This document shows positions 9,151 through 18,018 of a DNA stretch of 42,767 bases, one piece after another. Positions within the stretch are counted from its first letter, which is position 1. Each line of letters starts with the position of its first letter. The notes beneath the pieces were generated by a model, which saw only the letters and a list, made by a program, of their open reading frames with translations, was not told the origin of the DNA and ran no database searches. The stretch comes from Nitrososphaerota archaeon (lineage in GTDB: Archaea; Thermoproteota; Nitrososphaeria; Nitrososphaerales; Nitrosopumilaceae): NCBI GenBank assembly GCA_028866895.1, contig JAGWHF010000014.1, positions 1-42,767 on the forward strand, read 5' to 3'. Position numbers and translations under genes: made by a program.

Positions 9151-9915
9151 ATGAATTCCCATGTGAGAGCGGCCTTCTGTTTTTTTGCGATCCTTTTCAT
9201 TGCTGCAGTTTGCAGCGTGTCACATGCAAACGCCTTTTTTGAGATGGGCGGGAGCGGGGCGGCAGTAACAATGGGCGACAGCCCAAAAATGTACCAGTCA
9301 GTACTAAGAATAGGGCTTGCCGACCAATCATCCATCGAGAAGGGAACATTCCTCATCTATGGAAACGGAACCTTCCTGCATGCAAGCATCATCCCCAAAA
9401 CTTGGACCTTCTCATACGGTAAGGACGGCTCATTCCACGGCCAAGGAACAGTAGAAACGACCACCGGCGGGCCATACAACATGACGCTTGACGGCAAAAG
9501 AATCTTTGCTACGGCCGAGTCGTCCCTGTGGAGGGTAACCGCCGACATGCAGGGATCCAATGCAGATTTGATACTCAGTTACTTTGTTACAGGGCAGGAT
9601 CCAGTCCCTACGGTAGACCTGTCGCAGAATGCCACAATAATAATCCCTAACGGAAACTCCGCCATTGCAAGCCAGGGATTCTACATGCCCCTGAACCTAG
9701 AGGTAATGAGGGGTACAACAGTAACATGGCATAACGAGGACAACATCGATCATTATCTACAAAGCCAAGATGGGCACGGCAATATCACCCCCTTGTTTAA
9801 CAGCGGGATTTTGCATACGGGAGACACGTTCAGCTACAAGTTCACAAAACCGGGAACATATTATTATTTTTGTACCATACATCCGTGGAGAACAGGCGTA
9901 GTCACAGTCTCCTAG
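9151..9915 (+). CDS. Secreted cupredoxin-domain protein with altered axial ligand
   Basis: A 254-aa exported protein. It has a Sec signal peptide (residues about 1-28, hydrophobic FFAILFIAAVC then ...SHANA), a beta-rich middle domain (about 40-160) of unknown function, and a C-terminal plastocyanin/amicyanin-like domain (about 165-254). Copper ligands visible are His201 (NIDHYL), Cys241 and His244 (CTIHPW). The position of the axial Met, three residues after the second His in amicyanin, is Arg247. Thaumarchaeota use many small blue-copper proteins as periplasmic electron carriers, and this may be a divergent one. A weak SD-like AGAAGGA sits just before the ATG; no regulon spacing is seen. Confidence 0.82.
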   Translation: MNSHVRAAFCFFAILFIAAVCSVSHANAFFEMGGSGAAVTMGDSPKMYQSVLRIGLADQSSIEKGTFLIYGNGTFLHASIIPKTWTFSYGKDGSFHGQGTVETTTGGPYNMTLDGKRIFATAESSLWRVTADMQGSNADLILSYFVTGQDPVPTVDLSQNATIIIPNGNSAIASQGFYMPLNLEVMRGTTVTWHNEDNIDHYLQSQDGHGNITPLFNSGILHTGDTFSYKFTKPGTYYYFCTIHPWRTGVVTVS

Positions 9916-9979
9916 TCCCCACTGATTTTCAAAATTAAAAAATAATAGGCGGTCCTCCAAGAAAGACGGTTTGTCCCCC

Positions 9980-9999
9980 CGATCCCAGCCATGAAAATT
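9980..9999. promoter_or_regulatory. Possible weak regulon palindrome before the AMP phosphorylase operon
   Basis: CGATCCCA-GCCA-TGAAAATT lies 40 nt from the TTG start at 10040, with ATTATATG centred about 26 nt upstream of that start. Only the right half resembles the consensus. It is listed because the position is right; the sequence match alone would not justify it. Confidence 0.3.
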
Positions 10000-10039
10000 A
10001 AGTAGACCTATTATATGGTGTCAAAGTCTTTGAAATTCG

Positions 10040-11581
10040 TTGCAGCTCAAGACAAGAATTTTAGGTATAGACTCTGGCGGGAAGGCGATTGCATTTCTCA
10101 ATAAAAACGATGCAGACGAGATTGGCATAAGGGCATCCGGCAGAATTACCCTGAAGATTGGAAAAAGAAGCCTAACCGCAATAGTCAACATAACGACGTC
10201 CGTTAGGCGGGGTTTTATAGGGATAAACGAGGAAATAAAGAAGCACCTAGGACTCAAGCAGAATTCCATTGTGGAAATAGAGATAGCAACATTTCCAAAA
10301 TCGCTTCAGTCCATTCACAACAAGCTTACAGGCAGAAGACTTGGGTTTGACGAGATCTCAGAAATTGTCAGGGATGTAGTGCAAGGAAGTCTGAATGAAA
10401 ATGAGATTTCGGCTTTTGTTACAGCCCTGAGTCTGCAGGGATTAGACCTTGACGAGGCAACCGGTCTTGCCCTAGCAATGGTGGATACTGGAAAGCAGTT
10501 GGACCTTGGCAAGAAGATCGTGGTAGACAAGCACAGCATAGGTGGGGTTCCCGGGGACAAGACATCCTTGTTGGTAGTTCCCATCATAGCCGCCATGGGG
10601 CTTACAATTCCAAAGGTCTCCTCGAGGGCAATAACGTCAGCAGGAGGCACTGCCGACAGGGCGGAGTCCCTCATGCCTGTCGACCTCGAAATTCCAGAGA
10701 TGGAAAAGGTCGTAAAAAAAACCAACGGATGCCTCGTGTGGGGCGGCTCTCTCGACCTTGCTCCCGCAGACGACATATTTGTTAGAAGCGAATACTCCCT
10801 CTATATCGACCCATTGTTGCTGCCGTCAATCATGAGCAAGAAAAGGGCTGTCAATGCAACACATCTTGTAATTGACATACCGACCGGAAGGGGGGCAAAG
10901 ATGCAAACAATTGGCGAATCTGATTTTTTGGCCAAGGAACTCATAGAACTCGGAAGGAGGCTTGGCATCCACACACAGTGCATATTAACAAACGGGGAGA
11001 GACCAGTGGGTTTTGCATTAGGTCCTGCCCTTGAAGCAAGAGAGGCCCTCGCTGTATTGATGAACAAATCTTTCGTACCAGATCTTGTGGATAAGGTCTG
11101 CCACATAGCGGGTGGCATTCTCGAGATGGCGGGCAGGAAAAACGGGTACCAGCTTGCAAGAGAGGCCTTGCGCACCGGGAAAGCCGAGAAGAAGATGAGG
11201 GAGATAATCGGACTGCAGGGTGGAAATCCCAAGATAAGACTGGAGGATCTGAATGCAGGCGACGAAAAATACATGGTCAGGTCGAAAAATTCAGGAGAGA
11301 TATTGTGGATGGACAATCTGTCGCTCATAGAGATTGCCCGTGCCGCTGGAGCCCCAAAGGACAAGGGGGCAGGCATAATCTTCAACAAGAAGTTTGGCGA
11401 CGACGTACACCAAGGCGACGTAGTTTATACCATTCATGCCGAGAAACCCCGCAAGCTATCGCGGGCCGTAGAACTCCTGTCCGACATGGAGCCCATAGGT
11501 ATCGGCAAGAGCTACGAGATGTTCATTCACAAGATAAAAGAATCCACAGTCATCAAACGCTCATTTACAATCGAAAGATAG
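10040..11581 (+). CDS. deoA: AMP phosphorylase (archaeal AMP pathway)
   Basis: Converts AMP (or CMP/UMP) plus phosphate to the free base and ribose 1,5-bisphosphate, the first step of the archaeal NMP-degradation route. At 513 aa it has the family's extra N-terminal domain (about residues 1-80), then the thymidine-phosphorylase-like core. That core carries KHSIGGVPGDKTSLL (phosphate-binding) and RAITSAGGTADRAESL near residues 165-215. The TTG at 10040 is chosen because a TATA-like ATTATATG is centred 26 nt upstream, giving a leaderless start. The isomerase gene begins 5 nt after its stop. Released ribose 1,5-bisphosphate feeds the next two enzymes of the operon. Confidence 0.93.
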   Translation: MQLKTRILGIDSGGKAIAFLNKNDADEIGIRASGRITLKIGKRSLTAIVNITTSVRRGFIGINEEIKKHLGLKQNSIVEIEIATFPKSLQSIHNKLTGRRLGFDEISEIVRDVVQGSLNENEISAFVTALSLQGLDLDEATGLALAMVDTGKQLDLGKKIVVDKHSIGGVPGDKTSLLVVPIIAAMGLTIPKVSSRAITSAGGTADRAESLMPVDLEIPEMEKVVKKTNGCLVWGGSLDLAPADDIFVRSEYSLYIDPLLLPSIMSKKRAVNATHLVIDIPTGRGAKMQTIGESDFLAKELIELGRRLGIHTQCILTNGERPVGFALGPALEAREALAVLMNKSFVPDLVDKVCHIAGGILEMAGRKNGYQLAREALRTGKAEKKMREIIGLQGGNPKIRLEDLNAGDEKYMVRSKNSGEILWMDNLSLIEIARAAGAPKDKGAGIIFNKKFGDDVHQGDVVYTIHAEKPRKLSRAVELLSDMEPIGIGKSYEMFIHKIKESTVIKRSFTIER

Positions 11582-11586
11582 AAGTC

Positions 11587-12414
11587 ATGAAGACCATACA
11601 ACAAGCGACAAACGACATAAAAGAATTAAGGATTCAAGGGGCAAACCAAATTGCCCTTTATGGTTTGTCCTACCTGAGGAATATTTCCGTAAGACATGGA
11701 TTTGGCAAAAAATTCAGGGCCGCGGCAAGAATTCTGGAGGGGGCAAGGCCTACCGCGGTCGTACTTCACAATTGCATCGAGATTGTAAAATCAAACCCCA
11801 GAACTTCTACATTTGATTCGCTAATAGACGCATTGAGGACGGTAGGCGGGAGAGAATCCATTTACGCAGACAAAATAATCGACAATAATTCCAAGATAAT
11901 CACTTACTGCCACTCGGGCGAGGCAATGGCATTTATCAAACATGCATGGACCACACATCACAAGAAAATCTCCGTCCTTGCATGCAAGACTGAACCCCGC
12001 GGGCAGGGAATCAAGACCGCAATGGAACTTGCCAAGGGGAAGATACCTGTTACGCTCATCGAGGACAACGCCATTGGGTTCTTCATAAAGGATGTCGACA
12101 TGGTCATTGTGGGTGCGGATGCCCTAAGAAAGGATGGAGTGATAAACAAGATCGGCACCAGCCTCCTAGCACTGGCCGCATCCAATGCCTCAAAGCCCTT
12201 CTATGTTGTCGCCAACTCCCTTAAGATCGACAGGAGAAAGACCTTCCGCATTGAGGAGAGGCCAACGTTGGAAATCAGGAAAACCATACCATCACGGCTT
12301 ACCGGCATCAAGGTACGAAATCCTGCCTTCGACATTACGCTCTGGAATCATGTAACAAGGATCATAAACGAGGATGGCATATTTGCAATTGACAGGTTTG
12401 TGAGATTGTTATGA
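11587..12414 (+). CDS. Ribose-1,5-bisphosphate isomerase
   Basis: Second enzyme of the AMP pathway; isomerises ribose 1,5-bisphosphate to ribulose 1,5-bisphosphate. The 275-aa protein belongs to the eIF-2B alpha/MtnA-like family. It shows TYCHSGEA with the likely catalytic Cys (about residue 103), CKTEPRGQG, and VGADALRKDGVINKIGT with the general-acid Asp. The long open frame reaches back to 11305, but the ATG at 11587 matches the family N-terminus and follows the deoA stop closely. The stop overlaps the RuBisCO ATG (ATGA). The context of AMP phosphorylase on one side and RuBisCO on the other makes the R15P isomerase call strong compared with a true eIF2B subunit. Confidence 0.92.
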   Translation: MKTIQQATNDIKELRIQGANQIALYGLSYLRNISVRHGFGKKFRAAARILEGARPTAVVLHNCIEIVKSNPRTSTFDSLIDALRTVGGRESIYADKIIDNNSKIITYCHSGEAMAFIKHAWTTHHKKISVLACKTEPRGQGIKTAMELAKGKIPVTLIEDNAIGFFIKDVDMVIVGADALRKDGVINKIGTSLLALAASNASKPFYVVANSLKIDRRKTFRIEERPTLEIRKTIPSRLTGIKVRNPAFDITLWNHVTRIINEDGIFAIDRFVRLL

Positions 12415-13706
12415 AGAAGGTTGATTGGTACCAGGATTTTGTGGATTTTGCATACAGGCCCAAGGAAGACGACGTCGTCTGCCTGTTCAGATTCGAACCA
12501 TCGCAAGGAGTCTCAAACCTCGAAGCTGTTGGCAGGATAGCATCTGAGAGTTCTGCCGGCACGTGGACCACGTTGAGCAACCTGCCAAGGAACATTGAGA
12601 GGGTAAAAGCAAGATCATTTGAGATAAAAGGCCGGTTTGTAAGGGTCGCCTATCCGATAGACCTCTGGGAGCCTGGCAACATGCCCCAGTTGCTCAGCGG
12701 GGTTGCCGGAAACATTTTTGGCATGAGGGCGTTGAAGAATCTGAGGCTCGTAGATATTTCCCTGCCAGTTGCATATACAAAGAATTTTCTCGGCCCGCAA
12801 TTTGGAATAGACGGAATACGGAGGATGCTCAAAGTAAAAAGAAGGCCCGTCACAGGGGCAGTGGCCAAACCCAAGGTCGGTTGGGATGCAGAGGAGCATG
12901 CAAAAATTGCGTACGAGACATGGAGTGGCGGATTTGACCTAGTAAAGGATGATGAAAACCTTACCTCTCTGAAATTCAACAAGTTTGAGCAGCGCGTAAA
13001 GCTTTGTTATCGCATGCGCGAGAGGGCGGAGAGGGAGAGCGGCAATAGGAAATCAGCCCTGTTCAACATAACAGGCGAGACTAATCAGATGATTAAGCGT
13101 GCCAAGTTGTTGCATGACTATGGATTTGAATATGTGATGATTGATGTCGTGGTGACGGGTTTTTCGTCACTGCAGACAATGCGAAATGTTTGCCAAGACC
13201 TTGGGCTTGCCATTCACGCACACAGGGCAATGCATGCCGCCTTTGACAGAAACCCGCTGCATGGAATAACCATGTTATTTCTAGCCAAGATGTGCAGGCT
13301 TGTAGGAGTTGACCAGCTTCATGTGGGTGCCGTGGTGGGCAAGCTTGCAGGAACGCCAAAGCAAGTCCTCGAGATAAAAAACCAGATGGTTCTCAAAACC
13401 ATCAAGAACCTCAGTCCGGTACATCTGCAGCAGCAGTGGAATTCTATAAAGCCCGTGTTCCCAGTCTCGTCTGGCGGAATACACCCCGGAATAATTCCCG
13501 AGGTGTTGAGGATCATGGGCAATGAGATCGTAATGCTTGTAAGCGGTGGCATACACGGCCACCCGGACGGGACACGTAGCGGGGCACTTGCAGCCATGCA
13601 ATCAATCATGGCATCCATGGACGGCATACCGTTGCGAGAGTATGCAATGACTCACGCTGAGCTTAGAGCCGCATTGGAAAAATGGGGTCGCATCCGCCCG
13701 GAGTAA
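12411..13706 (+). CDS. rbcL: Form III RuBisCO large subunit
   Basis: Carboxylates ribulose 1,5-bisphosphate to two 3-phosphoglycerates, here at the end of the AMP salvage pathway and not in a Calvin cycle (no phosphoribulokinase is seen). The 431-aa protein has all active-site elements: ESSAGTWTT, AGNIFG (Asn), GAVAKPKVG (Lys), DLVKDDEN with the carbamylated Lys and metal-binding Asp/Glu, HAHRAMHA, QLHVGAVVGKLAG (His and loop-6 Lys), SGGIHPG and SGGIHGHP. It is therefore predicted to be active. Translation is coupled to the isomerase through ATGA. No small subunit is present, as usual for form III. Confidence 0.95.
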   Translation: MKKVDWYQDFVDFAYRPKEDDVVCLFRFEPSQGVSNLEAVGRIASESSAGTWTTLSNLPRNIERVKARSFEIKGRFVRVAYPIDLWEPGNMPQLLSGVAGNIFGMRALKNLRLVDISLPVAYTKNFLGPQFGIDGIRRMLKVKRRPVTGAVAKPKVGWDAEEHAKIAYETWSGGFDLVKDDENLTSLKFNKFEQRVKLCYRMRERAERESGNRKSALFNITGETNQMIKRAKLLHDYGFEYVMIDVVVTGFSSLQTMRNVCQDLGLAIHAHRAMHAAFDRNPLHGITMLFLAKMCRLVGVDQLHVGAVVGKLAGTPKQVLEIKNQMVLKTIKNLSPVHLQQQWNSIKPVFPVSSGGIHPGIIPEVLRIMGNEIVMLVSGGIHGHPDGTRSGALAAMQSIMASMDGIPLREYAMTHAELRAALEKWGRIRPE

Positions 13707-13796
13707 CCTCTCGATGAAAACAGGTCCGCGAGTTTCATCCCTCAAAACATGCCAAAATCCCGTCTGTTCCTAGAGACGTTGAAGCATCAGATTTAC

Positions 13797-13832
13797 AAAT
13801 ATTAAAAAAATACAAAAAATTGAAAAAATCCG
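13797..13832 (-). terminator. T-rich terminator after the winged-helix gene
   Basis: On the minus strand the region just past the stop at 13838 has three T runs of six to seven bases within about 33 nt, the usual archaeal termination signal. No strong hairpin. Confidence 0.5.
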
Positions 13833-13837
13833 CTTTC

Positions 13838-14179
13838 CTAATTCCTACCTTCAGAATTAGGAACAATCTCCACGTCAAGAGAGCCATTGCCGAAACATGT
13901 TACAATGGACTTGACCTTGGACTTGTACAAGAAGTATCTTTTGCCATCTTGACTTATCGATCCAGATATGGCAAGTAATTTATGCCGGTGTAGAAGTTGC
14001 ACTCTTCTGTAAGTCGTGCTTATAGGGATGCCACATTCATTGCTGAGATCTATCGTTGATTTTGGCATCTCAAGCGTTGACTCTAGTATTGCACGCGAAT
14101 ACTTGTCTGCTAGAACTTCAAGGAGGGCGTCCTTGGTTGTTTCTTCCTGTACGGGTCTTGTTTGAAGTAAGACTTGCAT
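13838..14179 (-). CDS. Winged helix-turn-helix transcription regulator
   Basis: A 113-aa DNA-binding protein. Residues about 18-85 form an ArsR/TrmB-like winged helix: ILESTLEMPKSTIDLSNECGIPISTTYRRVQLLHRHKLL reads as helix-turn-helix with a recognition helix at ISTTYRRVQLL. A beta-wing follows around SGSISQDGKRYFLYKS, then a short C-terminal strand pair. No sensor Cys cluster. The ATG at 14179 is leaderless with ATTATATC about 26 nt upstream. The regulon palindrome is absent from its own promoter. It is the only clear small DNA-binding protein inside the stress array, so it is a candidate but unproven regulator of that array. Confidence 0.82.
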   Translation of the reverse strand: MQVLLQTRPVQEETTKDALLEVLADKYSRAILESTLEMPKSTIDLSNECGIPISTTYRRVQLLHRHKLLAISGSISQDGKRYFLYKSKVKSIVTCFGNGSLDVEIVPNSEGRN

Positions 14180-14287
14180 GCCAAGTATTTCCTTCTAATA
14201 GATATAATGAGTAGGACTGCGTTGCACGGCAATGCATACGGATTCCTGATTCAGCCTCCTATGAACGAAGCCTGTTTGTCTCCGGAG

Positions 14288-14513
14288 TCACTTTTCCTCC
14301 TCCAGAATATCGATGCGTTCGAAGCACAGGTGTAGCAAGGTCCCAAGGTACTGGATCCTTTCTAGTAGAAAACCCTCCTTTGTCAGGCTCTTTTTTGACA
14401 GATCCCTGTCGTCCTCCCCCAAGCTTAGGTATGCGCCGTCATTAATCTCGTCCAGAATCTAGCCGTTCATCCTTTGTTGCCAATCATTCCCGTAGTTCGT
14501 CAAGGTTGACCAT
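14288..14513 (-). pseudogene. Decayed small coiled-coil gene downstream of a USP
   Basis: Starting at an ATG (14513) 9 nt after the USP stop, the minus strand codes MVNLDELRE, meets TGA, continues as LATKDERL, and then needs a one-base skip. It then runs as ILDEINDGAYLSLGEDD and on through a helical stretch (LLERIQYLGTLLHLCFERIDILEEEK) to TGA at 14288-14290. The amino-acid quality across both breaks suggests a former protein of about 75 aa inactivated by one stop and one frameshift. Alternatively the second half is a short gene with an unusual start. Family not recognised. Confidence 0.5.
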
Positions 14514-14522
14514 TATTCCTCG

Positions 14523-14951
14523 CTACCTTACAACAAGTACCGGTATTTTTGCCCTGTGCAGCACCGAATTTGAGACACTTCCAAGGAACATTCCTCCAAC
14601 CCATCCAAGTCCGCGTGCCCCAATCACGACAAGGTCGAAGTTTCCCTCTTGTAGTGATGCGGTTATGCCTGATTTCGGATCCCCGTAAACTATCCTCTTG
14701 CGAAAAACTATCCCTTTCCGAGCAGAAATAAGTTCTGCCCTGGTCATGACGTCCTTGGCTTCCTTGAACATCCTCACTCTCAAGGGCGCAAGAAGGCCTG
14801 CGAAACTCCGCGGATAAATCGGTATGACGTACATTCCAGTGATTGTCGCGCCACATTGCCTTGCCATGTAAATTGCCATCTCAAGGCCCTTAAAAGAGGA
14901 CTTGGACCCGTCTATCGGGACAAGGACTTTCTTGATTTTATTTTTAACCAC
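14523..14951 (-). CDS. Universal stress protein (UspA family)
   Basis: A 142-aa USP with VLVPIDGSKSSFKGLEMAIY and the intact motif GARG...GS (about residues 111-125); a close paralog of the USPs at 7492 and 39831. An ATG at 14975 would add eight residues. The GTG at 14951 is preferred because it lies 38 nt from the palindrome at 14990-15009 and about 28 nt from a CTTAAAT box at 14976-14982, which would fall inside the longer version. It was probably followed once by the small gene now decayed at 14288-14513. Confidence 0.9.
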   Translation of the reverse strand: MVKNKIKKVLVPIDGSKSSFKGLEMAIYMARQCGATITGMYVIPIYPRSFAGLLAPLRVRMFKEAKDVMTRAELISARKGIVFRKRIVYGDPKSGITASLQEGNFDLVVIGARGLGWVGGMFLGSVSNSVLHRAKIPVLVVR

Positions 14952-14989
14952 ATTAGACGTTGTCAAGACCTCCATTTAAGATCGGCCCA

Positions 14990-15009
14990 CAATATCACGG
15001 CTGATAGGC
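14990..15009. promoter_or_regulatory. Regulon palindrome for the 14523 USP
   Basis: CAATATCA-CGGC-TGATAGGC with the TCA-N4-TGA core, 38 nt from the GTG at 14951 on the minus strand. It moves the predicted start inward relative to the longest frame. Confidence 0.7.
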
Positions 15010-15051
15010 TCGCCCTTCCGGAGAATTCCTGACATAATAATCAAACGATAC

Positions 15052-15071
15052 AATTATCAGGGCTAAAAAAC
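15052..15071. promoter_or_regulatory. Weak regulon-like site before the CBS/HPF-like gene
   Basis: AATTATCA-GGGC-TAAAAAAC; the left half is good, the right half poor. It would place a transcript start near 15111, 26 nt after ACTTTAATAG, leaving a 14-nt leader before the ATG at 15125. A GGACT-N5-AGTCC inverted repeat (15078-15092) surrounds that TATA-like box. Confidence 0.3.
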
Positions 15072-15124
15072 AATAAAGGACTTTAATAGTCCTCCTCTTT
15101 TACAATACTGAGTAGGTATTCGTT

Positions 15125-16291
15125 ATGAGTTCCAGCCAAATCATGTATGAGCAGTTAAAAAATTTAAGGGAGACCGCAATAGGTTCCATCCTAAAGCCAG
15201 TCACGCTTGTAGAACCCAACACTTCGATATCAAAGACGGTTGATATGATGACAGAAACGAATTCGTATGACGTTTTCACCCAGCATGGAAAGGAGGTAAC
15301 GACTGCAAATGCCAGAGACATCCTCAACTCAAAGAACATAGCAAATGACATCTCATCATTGATGTACAAGACTCGTGCGTTAACAAGAAATGACACGGTA
15401 GGCAGTGCCGCCACTCTAATTTCACACTACAGGACGCGTTCTGTTCCCGTGGCGGAGGACGGCCAAATCGTGGGACAGGTTTTTGCGAAGGACATAGTTT
15501 CACTTTTGGGTCAACAGAATCTCCACTGGATTGCAGCAAACACAGTCCTGATTCCAAATCCCACCACAGTCAAAACAAGCGAGCCTCTTGCCGCAGCCAG
15601 AAAATTGATGATGTCCATGAGGATTGATCACCTGCCCGTAATCCGTTCTGGAAAGATATCACAGGTACTAACATCAATGCATTTGTTGCAGGCGTTGAAG
15701 CCAAGAGAGCGAATAGGCAGCGATTTGAGAGGCCTTAACATATTGAGGAGGTTCGACTCCCCCATAGGCAATTTGGGCAGCACGCGCGTGCCAAACTGCA
15801 TAACAAGTTCCCCATTAAGTACCGTGATTGACAGCATAATAAAGGCGGATTCTACCTGCTGCCTCCTGACATTGTGGGATGAACTACACGGCATTATCAC
15901 CTACAAGGACCTCGTCAACCTGCTTGAAACACGGCTTGAGAGCGAGGTGCCATTGTACATTATTGGCCTTCCTCATGACATGGCAAATGCAAACATAGTG
16001 AAGGCGAAACTTGACAAGATAATCAGGAACCTAAGGAAGGCATATCCAGAGGTGGAGGAGGCAAAGGCGTCCATCAAGACGGTTCACAACCCTTCAAGCA
16101 ACAGAAATCACTACCAAGTTGTTGTAAGAATCATTACGCCCTATCAAAGGCATAGCTACACGGAGCTTGGGTGGGATCTCTCCAAAATCTTTGACACGCT
16201 TGGCTCAAGGATAATCAGGAACCTCTCGAAGCGCAGCAAGAAGCGTTGGAAGACGTCGATTAGAAAATTGGACAAAAAGGATATTTTTTAA
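15125..16291 (+). CDS. CBS-domain protein with ribosome-hibernation-like C-terminal domain
   Basis: A 388-aa protein. Residues about 15-265 hold four degenerate CBS motifs (for example SVPVAEDGQIVGQVFAKDIVSL, DHLPVIRSGKISQVLTSMHLL, LLTLWDELHGIITYKDLVNLL), which typically bind AMP/ATP. The last 110 residues follow a strand-helix-strand-strand-strand-helix order (PLYIIGL, then IVKAKLDKIIRNLRKAYP, three strands to about 345, then a basic helix ending RSKKRWKTS). This resembles the HPF/S30AE ribosome-hibernation fold. That assignment is by secondary-structure pattern only. If right, the protein would couple adenylate level to ribosome inactivation. Monocistronic. Confidence 0.75.
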   Translation: MSSSQIMYEQLKNLRETAIGSILKPVTLVEPNTSISKTVDMMTETNSYDVFTQHGKEVTTANARDILNSKNIANDISSLMYKTRALTRNDTVGSAATLISHYRTRSVPVAEDGQIVGQVFAKDIVSLLGQQNLHWIAANTVLIPNPTTVKTSEPLAAARKLMMSMRIDHLPVIRSGKISQVLTSMHLLQALKPRERIGSDLRGLNILRRFDSPIGNLGSTRVPNCITSSPLSTVIDSIIKADSTCCLLTLWDELHGIITYKDLVNLLETRLESEVPLYIIGLPHDMANANIVKAKLDKIIRNLRKAYPEVEEAKASIKTVHNPSSNRNHYQVVVRIITPYQRHSYTELGWDLSKIFDTLGSRIIRNLSKRSKKRWKTSIRKLDKKDIF

Positions 16292-16338
16292 CCAATCCCA
16301 ATATGCGACGGGATTTTCCTTGAAAATAGAATGTCTGC

Positions 16339-17979
16339 TCAAACAGCCATCTCAGGGACCTGCCTCGGTTCCGAGGTAGGAGACGGCTTGGAGGACGCCA
16401 CTACATTATCTATCCTAAGTATCATGTTAGCCGTCTCGGTGGCCGACTTTATCACCTGTTCCTTTACCTTTAGCGGTTCAATAATCTCGTACTGTTTCAT
16501 GTCGGATATTACCCCGCCGTCAATTACTGCAATCCCCGTCCACCTCTCGCCTGAATTTTGCCTAGCACGAAGCTGCGTAATCGCATCAATCGGATTCATC
16601 CCCGCATTTCTTGCCAATGCAAGAGGTATTGATTCCAGTGCCTCTGCGAACTTTTCCACTGCGAGCTGCTCCCGGCCCGATAATGTCTGGGCCCACATTC
16701 TTAACTTGGTCGCAACATAAATTTCAGGTGCTCCACCGCCATATACTATCAAAGGCCGCTCTATCACGTCCTTTACAACCATCAATGCATCATGGATTGA
16801 TCTATCCGCTTCGTCAATTACCCGTTGCGACCCTCCACGCAGGAGCAGGGTAACCGCCTTGGGATTTTTACAGCCCTCTATGAACACCCAGTTATCATTT
16901 TCGATCGTCCTCTCTTCGACATTCTGAGCCTGCCCAAGATCTCTCTCAGTGAGATCTCCTACGCTACCCACCATACGCCCTCCGGTTGCCTTTGCAAGTT
17001 TTGCCATATCGCTATCCTTTATCCTCCTTACCGCCATTATCCCAGATTTGGCAAGATAGTGCTGCGCGAAATCATCAATTCCCTTCTGGCACAAAATGAC
17101 GTTTGCGTTTGTGGATTTTATCCTGTCGACCATACCCTTCAAAATGCTATCTTCCTCGTCCATGAACGACTTTATCTGCTCAGGGCTGGAGATGTTTATC
17201 TTTGCTTCAAATTCCGTCTTTTCTATCTCAATGGGGGCGCTTATCAGGGCAATCCTTGCGTTCTCAATCTTCTTTGGCATTCCGCTGTGCACGATTTCCT
17301 TGTCCAGAACAATACCGTTTATCATTTTGCTGTCAAGAATTGCGCCCCCAGTTTTCTTCTCTACCTTTATGTTGTTGATATCGACGTATGGGCTTCCATC
17401 CCTCTCGGTAACAACCTCCAACGCTGCATCAACAACAAGCTTTGCTAAATCAGATGCCTCGATCGAGACCAGTTTTGTAGACATGGATGTGGTCGCTATT
17501 TTTTCCAGTATTTTCCTGTCTCTCGGCTCCACCTTTTGCGAGATTTCATTTAGGAAGAACATAGCCTTCATGGAGGCCTTCTTGTATCCGTCTGCTATTA
17601 TTACTGGATGAATGTCATTTTCTATCAGGGACTCGGCCTTTTCCAAGAGAGCACCCGCAAATACGACCGCCGAAGTGGTTCCATCACCGACTTCGCTGTC
17701 GGTGGCCTTTGCCACCTCCACCATCATTTTTGCAGCGGGATGCTGGACGTCGATCTCTTTCAGGATCGTTGCGCCGTCATTGGTTATTGTAATGTCTCCC
17801 AGCGAGTCAACAAGCATCTTGTCCATACCTCTGGGTCCAAGACTTGAGGCAATTATTTCGGCAACAAGTTTGGCTGCAGCAATGTTGTTACGCTGTGCCT
17901 CCCTTCCCCTCGACTGTTTTGATCCCTCCTTTAAAACTATGACCGGAATGCCCTCAGCAGTGGTTTGGACGGAGGCCAT
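16339..17979 (-). CDS. ths: Thermosome subunit (group II chaperonin)
   Basis: ATP-driven double-ring chaperonin subunit (546 aa), folding cytosolic proteins. Diagnostic segments: [33 protein letters not shown], the ATPase motif GDGTTSAVV with the catalytic Asp, and [14 protein letters not shown] near residue 405. The C-terminus ends PEMAV and lacks the Gly-Gly-Met repeats of many thermosomes. The ATG at 17979 is 39 nt from a strong palindrome (18019-18038), and TTATAAAAA is centred 26 nt upstream, so the mRNA should be leaderless. It is divergent from the PAC2-hsp20 pair, linking the chaperonin to the same regulon. Confidence 0.96.
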   Translation of the reverse strand: MASVQTTAEGIPVIVLKEGSKQSRGREAQRNNIAAAKLVAEIIASSLGPRGMDKMLVDSLGDITITNDGATILKEIDVQHPAAKMMVEVAKATDSEVGDGTTSAVVFAGALLEKAESLIENDIHPVIIADGYKKASMKAMFFLNEISQKVEPRDRKILEKIATTSMSTKLVSIEASDLAKLVVDAALEVVTERDGSPYVDINNIKVEKKTGGAILDSKMINGIVLDKEIVHSGMPKKIENARIALISAPIEIEKTEFEAKINISSPEQIKSFMDEEDSILKGMVDRIKSTNANVILCQKGIDDFAQHYLAKSGIMAVRRIKDSDMAKLAKATGGRMVGSVGDLTERDLGQAQNVEERTIENDNWVFIEGCKNPKAVTLLLRGGSQRVIDEADRSIHDALMVVKDVIERPLIVYGGGAPEIYVATKLRMWAQTLSGREQLAVEKFAEALESIPLALARNAGMNPIDAITQLRARQNSGERWTGIAVIDGGVISDMKQYEIIEPLKVKEQVIKSATETANMILRIDNVVASSKPSPTSEPRQVPEMAV

Positions 17980-18018
17980 AAAGATGGATTGGGATCGGAT
18001 TTTTTATAACATGCTGGA

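Noticed and set aside
11305-11586. N-terminal extension of the R15P isomerase frame
   Set aside because: Overlaps the end of AMP phosphorylase in another frame and does not resemble the family.
15078-15092. GGACT-N5-AGTCC repeat resembling the mycobacterial DosR box
   Set aside because: Spacer and flanks differ from the DosR motif, it occurs once, and it overlaps a TATA-like box; similarity is likely chance.
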